Below, one piece after another: positions 58,416 to 64,000 of a stretch of 64,000 nt of DNA. Every line of letters starts with the position of its first letter. The first letter of the stretch is position 1. Position numbers and translations under genes: made by a program. A model generated the notes under the pieces. It was not told the DNA's origin. It ran no database searches and saw nothing but the letters and a program-made list of their open reading frames with translations. The DNA is from an uncultured Caldilineaceae bacterium (GTDB lineage: Bacteria; Chloroflexota; Anaerolineae; Caldilineales; Caldilineaceae). The stretch is from contig CATOTS010000002.1 in assembly GCA_951813625.1 (NCBI GenBank), positions 1 through 64,000 of the forward strand, written 5' to 3'.

Positions 58416-59258
58416 CTAGTGAAGGGCAGCCGACTCCTCCGCCCGTAGCACGGCAACGAAGAACGCCCCGACCCCGACTATGATCAGGCCTAGCACCAGC
58501 GTCAAAGGCAAGTACGGGACCGCCTGCAGCTCTGCAGCCGCGGCCGCGATCAGATCGGCGCTCGGTTCACAGCCGGCCAGCTTCTCTCCGTCCGGCCACG
58601 GTCCCAGCGGCCAGCCTTCGTTGTTGCCGAACGGCATAGGCTCCCACTGCCATCCCGAAGGCCAGGGCTCTCCCTCGCCCGGTGTGGTCACGCACATGCG
58701 GCGCAGGGCGCGCGTATTCTGAAGCTGCGAGGCCCTTGTCGCCGCTGTGACGATGAAATAGGTCGCGACCAGGCCGACGCCGATGGCCCAGTTGCGCAGA
58801 ATTCCTCGGTAGTGGATGGTGGAAAGCCGGAGAACTACACAGAGAAGGAAGGCCGCTGAGACCACAAGCCCCAGCATCCAGTCCTCCACCCGGTCGCCCT
58901 GCCCCAGAATCCAGGCCGGCAAAAAGACGGCCGGGAAGAGGAACATGTAAAGCCCGTTCAGGAGCGCCATACCCGCCACAATGGCCTGCACTTTGGCATT
59001 CCGCCACCAGGCCAGCGGCGCAATTGTGACAAAAAGGATGTTGAAGTGGTCGACAAAAGCCATACTGGGAATGCCCAAAGCCGCGCCCAGGCTCAGCTGC
59101 AGGTCGAAGGCGTCGTTTCGGGCCGCGCCCGCATCCAGACCGAGGCCGAAAGTGTAAATGGTGAACTCGTAGCCGGGATATCCGAATGCCAGCGCCAGCC
59201 ACAAGAGTGTCAGAAAAACGTTGGAGACGATGAGTCCAATTTTTGCCCTGGTGGACAT
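58416..59258 (-). CDS. Multi-pass membrane protein of unknown function
   Basis: 280 residues with about seven hydrophobic stretches: IGLIVSNVFLTLLWLALAFG, FNILFVTIAPLAWW, VQAIVAGMALLNGLYMFLFP, MLGLVVSAAFLLCVVLRLST, WAIGVGLVATYFIVTAATRA and LPLTLVLGLIIVGVGAFFVA. Between the fifth and last helices is an external loop rich in Trp, Gly and Pro (EGEPWPSGWQWEPMPFGNNE) with two cysteines (MCVTTP and GCEPS), which could form a disulfide outside the membrane. I do not recognise the family. It is upstream of the isomerase gene on minus (gap 101 bp) and divergent from the PhyH gene at 59389. Confidence 0.72.
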   Translation of the reverse strand: MSTRAKIGLIVSNVFLTLLWLALAFGYPGYEFTIYTFGLGLDAGAARNDAFDLQLSLGAALGIPSMAFVDHFNILFVTIAPLAWWRNAKVQAIVAGMALLNGLYMFLFPAVFLPAWILGQGDRVEDWMLGLVVSAAFLLCVVLRLSTIHYRGILRNWAIGVGLVATYFIVTAATRASQLQNTRALRRMCVTTPGEGEPWPSGWQWEPMPFGNNEGWPLGPWPDGEKLAGCEPSADLIAAAAAELQAVPYLPLTLVLGLIIVGVGAFFVAVLRAEESAALH

Positions 59259-59388
59259 GCCTGATTCTCTCCCCGGCTTTCAATTCGATGGGCGTATTGC
59301 CGTACCACATCCCGATCCAACTTATTGTGTTTTGCCGAACGATAATACAATGAACCTACGCATCCAGCCGATCAACGAAGGTGGAATC

Positions 59389-60180
59389 ATGAATCTGCCC
59401 CACGCGCAGAAAGTTGAATTCTACGAGAAGGGCTACGTGCATATTCCCGGCGCGGTGCCGGCCGTGATGGTTGACGCCGCCGTCAAGGCGATCAACCATT
59501 CCTTTGGCAATGGCATCGATCCGGCCAGGATGATCAACTTTCAGGCTCGCTCGTTCTGCCCGGAGCTGCGACAGGCGCCCGAGATCACCGATCTCTACAA
59601 CCGAACGCCGGTCAAAGCGCTGGCCGAGTCTATGATCGGCGCGGGAAAGGTCAATCCGGTGACCGCCGGCCAGATTGCGGTCCGCTTTCCCCTGCTGGAC
59701 GACCCGCCGCCGGCGCTGCGTCCGCATCTTGACGGCCGCTACTCGCCCGACAACGGCGTCCCGCAAGGCGATCTGCTCAGCTTCACGCTGCTGGTCGGCA
59801 TCGCCTTGAGCGAGGTGACGACCGACTACGCCGGCAATCTGGTCGCGTGGCCCGGAACGCACCGTCTGTTCGAACAGTACTTCCGTGAGAACGGAACTGA
59901 CTTCATGAAGCGGGGCGACGCGGATGAGATGCCGCCCGTGGAGATGCCGCAACCGCAGATGATGACCGCCCGCCCCGGCGACGCCTTCTTCGTACACTAC
60001 CAGGTGGCCCACACCGCCGCGCCCAACGTCTCTCCGCATCCGCGTTACGCGATCTATTTTCGCCTCAGTCATGTTGACCACAAGACGCAACTGTTCGAAA
60101 CACTGACCGACATTTGGTTGGAGTGGGAGGGCATGCGTGAGATCGCGGCCCAGCGCAGGGTGCCAGAGCGGGCTTCCTAG
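59389..60180 (+). CDS. PhyH-family Fe(II)/2-oxoglutarate dioxygenase
   Basis: 263 residues from MNLPHAQKVEFYEKGYVHIP, ATG just after AAGGTGG; earlier ATGs at 59221 and 59350 lack a ribosome site. Iron site: H-L-D in LRPHLDGRYSP and the distal His in VHYQVAHTAAPNVS; R in HPRYAIYFRLSH for 2-oxoglutarate. NLVAWPGTHRLFEQYF corresponds to the PGSH strand. It converges with the ThDP enzyme gene (26 bp between ends). No operon partner on plus. Sixth PhyH member of the window; substrate unknown. Confidence 0.92.
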   Translation: MNLPHAQKVEFYEKGYVHIPGAVPAVMVDAAVKAINHSFGNGIDPARMINFQARSFCPELRQAPEITDLYNRTPVKALAESMIGAGKVNPVTAGQIAVRFPLLDDPPPALRPHLDGRYSPDNGVPQGDLLSFTLLVGIALSEVTTDYAGNLVAWPGTHRLFEQYFRENGTDFMKRGDADEMPPVEMPQPQMMTARPGDAFFVHYQVAHTAAPNVSPHPRYAIYFRLSHVDHKTQLFETLTDIWLEWEGMREIAAQRRVPERAS

Positions 60181-60205
60181 CCTGACATGAACCCGGTCAT
60201 AGTTC

Positions 60206-61846
60206 TCAGACGAGGCGCGGCAGCCGCTGCTCCTCCTTCGTGATCACCTCGATCAGGGCCGGGCGGCCGGTTGACATGACCTGCTGGGCGCGCTTGATCG
60301 CCGGTACGACCTCCTGCGGGCTCTCGACCCGTTCGCTGGCCGCGCCAAGCCCCTCTGCGATCTTGGCGTAATCGCCGCCCAGTTGTTTCAGCCCGTATTG
60401 TTCCACCGCGGTCGGCATCTGCGCCTCTGAGCCGCACATGACCGAGTTGTTCAGGATGATCGTCAGAATCGGAAGGCGGTTGCGCGCCGCAGTTTCGAGC
60501 TCCAGGCCCAACATGCCGAACGAAGCGTCCCCCATGATATTGACCACGGTTTTCTCGGGCGCGGCAACCTTGGCGCCGAGGGCCAGCCCGAGCGAATGAC
60601 CCATCTGGGTTGAGTTGCCCCAGCCGAGATAGCCGCGCGGCACGACTGCTTCGAAGAAGGGGACGACCTGGTCGCGCACGTAGCCCGAATCGTGCGTCAC
60701 GATCGTCTGCGTCCGGTCGACAGTGTGCATCAGGTCCCAGATCACGCGGTACGGGTTAATCGGAGCCTCGTCGGATGTCAGAAGTGGCCCCCATTCTTCG
60801 AACCAGGCCTGTTTAATCTTCTCGATTTCGGGGACAACCGTCCCCTGATCGCGTCCGCTTCCGCCCGTCTTCCTCTGGAGCGCTTCGGTCAGCTGGTTGA
60901 GCACCAGCTTGGCGTCGCCGAGCACGCCGATATCGATCTGCATATCGGCGTTGAGGTCGCGGTCGTCGTTGGTCACCTGGATGATCGTTTTGCCGGGCGG
61001 AACCGGCGCGCGCATCCACTCGCGGCTGAGACTGCAGCCGATGCCCACGATCAGATCGGCCTTGTCTAGGTAGTGCGCGATCGCCCTGGTCACGCTGCGA
61101 TCGTTGGCCACAGCGCCGATCGAAAGCGGGTGGTCTTCGGCGAAGGCGCTCTTGCCCAGCAACGTGCTCATGACCGGCGCGCCGGCCAGTTCTGCGAAGG
61201 CCCGCAACTCCTCGGTCGCCTCGGCGTAGAGGACACCCTGCCCCACCTGGATCACGGGACATTCTGCTTTGAGCAGGGCCGCGACGACGGCGTCAACCGC
61301 CTCCGGGTCTCCGGCTGACCGCACTTTTTGCGGCGGCCTGTATTCGAACCCATCGTCGATTTCGCTATCGCCCACATCGCGCGGGATTTCCAGCATGACC
61401 GGGCCGGGGCGCCCGTTGCGCAGGTAGCTGAAGGCGCGGCGCATCATTTCGGGCATGCGCGCCGGCATGTTGACCTGCTCCGCCCACTTTGTGATCGGGC
61501 GGTAGCTGGGCACGGCCGGGAAGTTGCGGGTTGATCCGTGCCTGTCGCGTCCGATGTGTCCCGGCAGGAAGAGGAGCGGGACCGAGTCGGCGTTGGCCTG
61601 CGCGATGCCGGCGAATGAGTTCTCGACACCCGCGCCCGCCTGCACCGTGCAGACGCCCGTACGCCGTCCGTTCGAGACCCTTGTGTAGCCGTCGGCCATG
61701 GCAACCGCGGTGCGCTCGGTACGCGTCATGATTGGCCGCATGCCAGTGCGAGCGGCCGCTTCAATCAGCGGATTGTCGGGGAAGCAGAAGATCTGTTTCT
61801 CGCCTTCGCGGGCCAGAACTGTGATGATGGCATCGTGGACTTCCAT
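60206..61846 (-). CDS. Thiamine-diphosphate enzyme, acetolactate synthase/benzoylformate decarboxylase-like
   Basis: 546 residues. PYR domain with catalytic E43 in TRTERTAVAMADGYTR; central domain PVIQVGQGVLYAEA; PP domain IMGDASFGMLGLELETAARN through IILNNSVMCG, a GDA...N variant of the ThDP motif. It shares length and domain order with 16721-18361 but little detailed identity. Such enzymes decarboxylate or carboligate 2-oxo acids. It is on the same strand as the HD hydrolase and IolD-like genes; the R1 element (61930-62236) lies directly upstream, so its transcription may depend on sequence in or beyond R1. Confidence 0.91.
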   Translation of the reverse strand: MEVHDAIITVLAREGEKQIFCFPDNPLIEAAARTGMRPIMTRTERTAVAMADGYTRVSNGRRTGVCTVQAGAGVENSFAGIAQANADSVPLLFLPGHIGRDRHGSTRNFPAVPSYRPITKWAEQVNMPARMPEMMRRAFSYLRNGRPGPVMLEIPRDVGDSEIDDGFEYRPPQKVRSAGDPEAVDAVVAALLKAECPVIQVGQGVLYAEATEELRAFAELAGAPVMSTLLGKSAFAEDHPLSIGAVANDRSVTRAIAHYLDKADLIVGIGCSLSREWMRAPVPPGKTIIQVTNDDRDLNADMQIDIGVLGDAKLVLNQLTEALQRKTGGSGRDQGTVVPEIEKIKQAWFEEWGPLLTSDEAPINPYRVIWDLMHTVDRTQTIVTHDSGYVRDQVVPFFEAVVPRGYLGWGNSTQMGHSLGLALGAKVAAPEKTVVNIMGDASFGMLGLELETAARNRLPILTIILNNSVMCGSEAQMPTAVEQYGLKQLGGDYAKIAEGLGAASERVESPQEVVPAIKRAQQVMSTGRPALIEVITKEEQRLPRLV

Positions 61847-61929
61847 GGCCGATCTTTTCCTTTCGGAATCTGGTGAAGGAGTCTCCCTTCAGCCGGGGCA
61901 TGGGACTCCCCTCATTTCATTCATACATT

Positions 61930-62236
61930 GTAACTACTCAGCCGCTATCAGTCTGCGACCATGAATGAGGCCAGCGAAGGTGTCCTCTCTCTCCTCACTC
62001 CTCATTGCTCTCTCGTTGCTTTTTGGACGGTCGGCCCTTCGGCCCTCCCTTGTGCGGGGGGACTCCCCCCGCAACGCCCCCCTCCAAAACCAGCGCTCAC
62101 CGACAGTGCGGCGTATTCCCGGCAGTGCTGCCCGACCAACGCGGCGGCTGCCAACCGAATACACAATCAGATAATCTGAACGGCGGCGGGGATGGAAGAC
62201 TGGTCGAGACAGATGCGTATGTGGCTTAGTAGTTAC
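61930..62236. mobile_element. R1 element, MITE-like, copy 2 (intact ends, imperfect 8-bp target duplication)
   Basis: 307 bp with the same ends as copy 1: left GTAACTACTCAGCCGCTATC, right (reading inward) GTAACTACTAAGCCACATAC. Flanks CATACATT (61922-61929) and CATACATC (62237-62244) match at seven of eight positions, as expected for an older target duplication. The interior matches copy 1 almost throughout, including the palindrome, the CCTCCAAAACCAGCGCTCAC block and the CAATCAGATAATCTGAACGG tail. It is inserted between the ThDP enzyme gene and the 3' end of the HD hydrolase gene, whose stop is 10 bp away. Confidence 0.85.
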
Positions 62237-62245
62237 CATACATCC

Positions 62246-62833
62246 TCATTCATCCATCTCAAGTTGGCCGGCCCGCTCCATCGCCGCCCAATAGGCGCGG
62301 TCGGCGTCGTGGACAAGCGTGTTTTCCAGGCTGCGCTTGATGAACTCGCCTTCAGCCGAATGTGCGCCGGCTGTATGGGCCACGGCTTCCGGCAGCCCGA
62401 CCGTGAGCGCCACGTGGACGCCGTAGACCGAGTGGCGGATCGATGGGAAACCGGAGGCGGCAACGTCGCCCTGCCAGCGCGCCTGATTTCGCGGGCTGAA
62501 CTCGAACGGCTTGCCGACGTCGTGGCAGAGCGCGCAGGCCCACAGCAGGTCGCGATTGATGCCGATGTCGCCGTGGACCCGTTCCAGGCCGTCGGCGATA
62601 CCGTGGGCGATGCGGGCGACGCCGCGCAGGTGCTCGGCCTGTGTCCCGTCCTTGAGCGCAGGTGAGTCCGGCACGCCGGACCCTCTGATCTGGTCGATGC
62701 GCGTAAACTCGCTCTGAGACAGCGCAAAGGCCCAGGCCTCGATCACCTGGCCGCGCAGTTTCTCGTCCTTGATCTCGTTGACCTCGGGCAGGCTTTCGCA
62801 TACGCCCTGACGCAGGTCGTCCATCGATGCCAT
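62246..62833 (-). CDS. HD-domain phosphohydrolase family protein
   Basis: 195 residues. HD-type metal residues: H in AEHLRGVARIAHG, the HD pair in ALCHDVGKPFE, H in AHTAGAHSAEG and D in LVHDADRAYW. Helical throughout, cytoplasmic. HD proteins act on phosphoesters or nucleotides; some, such as myo-inositol oxygenase, are oxygenases of the same fold, which would suit the IolD-like neighbour, but the HD pair alone cannot decide this. It lies 138 bp downstream of the IolD-like gene with a large hairpin in between. R1 copy 2 starts 10 bp after its stop. Confidence 0.83.
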   Translation of the reverse strand: MASMDDLRQGVCESLPEVNEIKDEKLRGQVIEAWAFALSQSEFTRIDQIRGSGVPDSPALKDGTQAEHLRGVARIAHGIADGLERVHGDIGINRDLLWACALCHDVGKPFEFSPRNQARWQGDVAASGFPSIRHSVYGVHVALTVGLPEAVAHTAGAHSAEGEFIKRSLENTLVHDADRAYWAAMERAGQLEMDE

Positions 62834-62865
62834 TGTGACTATCTCCCGTCGCGTGAAGGGCGCCT

Positions 62866-62915
62866 GCCTACAGCGCCTTCTGCCTGGATGTCGTCTTCCG
62901 GAAGGGGCTGTAGGC
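62866..62915 (-). promoter_or_regulatory. Large stem-loop between the IolD-like and HD hydrolase genes
   Basis: GCCTACAGCGCCTTC (62866-62880) pairs with GAAGGGGCTGTAGGC (62901-62915) at 14 of 15 positions around a 20-nt loop. No T-run follows on minus. Probably an RNA processing, stabilising or partial termination hairpin. Confidence 0.5.
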
Positions 62916-62971
62916 GGCGGCTCCTTGGATCATGTCGCCGGCGAGCGGCCGCCGGACTTCCTTTGTTCTTG

Positions 62972-64000
62972 CTAGTAGTGTACTCTCTGCAGTTTCTCGC
63001 GGTCCGCTTCGTATTCGCTGCGCAGCCCCTGCGTAACCTCTCTGTTGGTGACTTCGGCTGCCGCCACGTCCCACCACATCTCCGAAGGCGGGCCGTAGCG
63101 GTGTTTCTCGACCTCCATTACGATGGCGCAGCTACGCGTCTCGCCACGCGCTTCGTCGATCGCCTTTCGCAGTTCTTCCGGCGTGGTCACATGCCAGGCG
63201 CGGGCGCCCATGCTTTCAGCGTTTTTGACGAAGTCGATCGCCAGGTATTCTCCATCGAGCCGGTTCGTCTGCGGATCGCGTGCCCGGAACTCGTTGCCGA
63301 AGCTGATGCCGGCGCGGCCCATCTGCAGGCGGCGGATGATCTGGTAGCCGTGATTCTCCGCGACGATGACCGTTATCTTCTGGCCCTCCTGGACGGCGGT
63401 GACAATCTCGGTCGGGTTCATCAGGTAGGTGCCGTCGCCGACCAGGACGTAGACTTCGCCTTCCTTCTGCGCCATGCGCACGCCGATGCCGCCGGGGATT
63501 TCATAGCCCATGCAGGAGAAGCCGAACTCCAGATGACAGTGGCGCGGGCCGCTCGTATCCCAAAGCTGGTGCAGGTCTCCGGGCGGGCCGCCGGCCGCGG
63601 CGACGATCGTATCGCCTGGCTGCAGCGCCTGGTTGATGACGTTGATCGCGTGCAACTGGCTCATCGCCTCGCCGGGATGTTCGACGTACACTTCGGTGTC
63701 GAGCAGCTCCTGCCAGTCCGACTTTGCCACGCCGACCTCTTCCAGGTAGGCCGGGTTCGGCCTGATCTCGGCTGCGTTGGCCTCGCTGACAAAGGCCCGC
63801 AAAGCTTCGCGTGCGTCGGCGACGATCGGCAGGGCGCCCTGCTTATAGGCATCGTGCCCGGTTACGTTGATGTTTATGAATTTCACGTCGGGGTTGTTGA
63901 AGACCGACTGGGAACCTGTGCTGAAATCGGTGAGGCGCGTGCCCACGCCGATCACGAGGTCGGCCTGGCTCATCAGCTGGCCGGCCGACCCTGTGCCGGT
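62972..64000 (-). CDS. iolD: IolD-like 3D-(3,5/4)-trihydroxycyclohexane-1,2-dione hydrolase, 5' end cut by window edge
   Basis: 343 codons visible, open through the right edge, so the N-terminal PYR domain is outside. The visible part starts in the central domain (TGTGSAGQLMSQADLVIGVG, TRLTDFSTGSQSVFNNPDV) and contains the ThDP PP domain: LVGDGTYLMNPTEIVTAVQE and VIVAENHGYQ. The ending with PPSEMWWDVAAAEVTNREVT is characteristic of IolD, the ThDP enzyme that hydrolyses the cyclic dione of myo-inositol catabolism to 5-deoxyglucuronate. FININVTGHDAYKQGALPIV also fits IolD. Gfo/Idh genes elsewhere in the window could act as inositol dehydrogenases, but other iol genes are not visible. Confidence 0.85.
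   Translation of the reverse strand, partial: TGTGSAGQLMSQADLVIGVGTRLTDFSTGSQSVFNNPDVKFININVTGHDAYKQGALPIVADAREALRAFVSEANAAEIRPNPAYLEEVGVAKSDWQELLDTEVYVEHPGEAMSQLHAINVINQALQPGDTIVAAAGGPPGDLHQLWDTSGPRHCHLEFGFSCMGYEIPGGIGVRMAQKEGEVYVLVGDGTYLMNPTEIVTAVQEGQKITVIVAENHGYQIIRRLQMGRAGISFGNEFRARDPQTNRLDGEYLAIDFVKNAESMGARAWHVTTPEELRKAIDEARGETRSCAIVMEVEKHRYGPPSEMWWDVAAAEVTNREVTQGLRSEYEADREKLQRVHY

Noticed and set aside
61934..62239. Several 69-101 codon frames inside R1 (also at 14678-14914 and 7430-7687 in R2)
   Set aside because: They lie in all frames of a palindromic repeat and have no transposase-like content; better explained as repeat sequence.
1..64000. tRNA, rRNA, CRISPR arrays, riboswitches
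   Set aside because: No cloverleaf ending in CCA, no rRNA-like conserved stretch, no regularly spaced short repeats and no recognisable aptamer were seen on reading through the window.

Overview
This window (about 60-65% G+C by eye) looks like a chromosomal stretch of an uncultured Chloroflexota bacterium, probably Anaerolineae/Caldilineae-like. The reasons are the twin-arginine/lipobox start of most solute-binding proteins (RRTFLKMSAGALASSALAAC type), the many uncharacterised PhyH dioxygenases, Gfo/Idh oxidoreductases and dpp-type transporters, and the lack of outer-membrane TonB genes. The taxon is inferred from protein style only. There is no rRNA, tRNA, CRISPR array, origin or autonomous transposase that I can support.

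Layout. (1) 1-6921, minus: two near-identical oligopeptide/oligosaccharide-type solute-binding lipoproteins, two dpp-type permeases and a Gfo/Idh oxidoreductase cut by the window edge. (2) 7387-7702: dispersed repeat R2. (3) 7975-10179, plus: an SDR and a variant M24 peptidase. (4) 10190-14315, minus: HpcH/HpaI aldolase, two sialidase-type beta-propellers with a MalK relic between them, and a PhyH dioxygenase. (5) 14597-15545: decayed HlyD adaptor gene carrying a MITE-like element (R1). (6) 15651-18361, minus: ThDP enzyme plus Gfo/Idh; then a lone solute-binding protein, a small membrane protein and an FprA-type reductase on plus. (7) 22366-25603, minus: a nitrilase-fold protein without its cysteine, then a low-G+C pair, AAA ATPase plus PD-(D/E)XK-like protein. 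(8) 25782-31627, minus: a complete SBP-permease-permease-cupin-Gfo/Idh operon. (9) 31899-40193: GH172, flavin reductase, epimerase, fumarylacetoacetase-family enzyme, ScyD-like lipoprotein, enolase-superfamily dehydratase and an AraC regulator with two effector domains. (10) 40280-45669, minus: an unusual operon of aldolase, domain-swapped AtuA-like protein and three PhyH dioxygenases. (11) 45755-46770: R1 fragment fused to a MalG relic, then VanZ. (12) 47202-54289, plus: sugar transporter operon (two SBPs, PhyH, two permeases) ending in a GH4 glycosidase, facing a second GH4 operon (54361-59258, minus). (13) 59389-64000: PhyH, ThDP enzyme, a second intact R1 element, an HD hydrolase and an IolD-like hydrolase cut by the right edge.

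How the parts fit. Most genes serve capture and oxidation of carbohydrates and related acids: binding proteins and permeases bring in sugars, polyols or peptides; GH4, GH172 and sialidase-type proteins process glycosides; Gfo/Idh, SDR and MDR enzymes oxidise them; enolase-superfamily, aldolase, FAH and ThDP/IolD-type enzymes break the carbon skeleton. None of the transporter clusters has its own ATPase gene here; the only ATPase remnant is a C-terminal MalK relic. The region is being reshaped by duplication (tandem SBPs, tandem sialidases, inverted GH4 pair), gene decay and small mobile repeats.

The least explained items are the R1 element with its terminal inverted repeats and 8-bp target duplications, the low-G+C ATPase/nuclease pair, a PhyH protein with HSG in place of HxD, and the aldolase/AtuA/PhyH operon.
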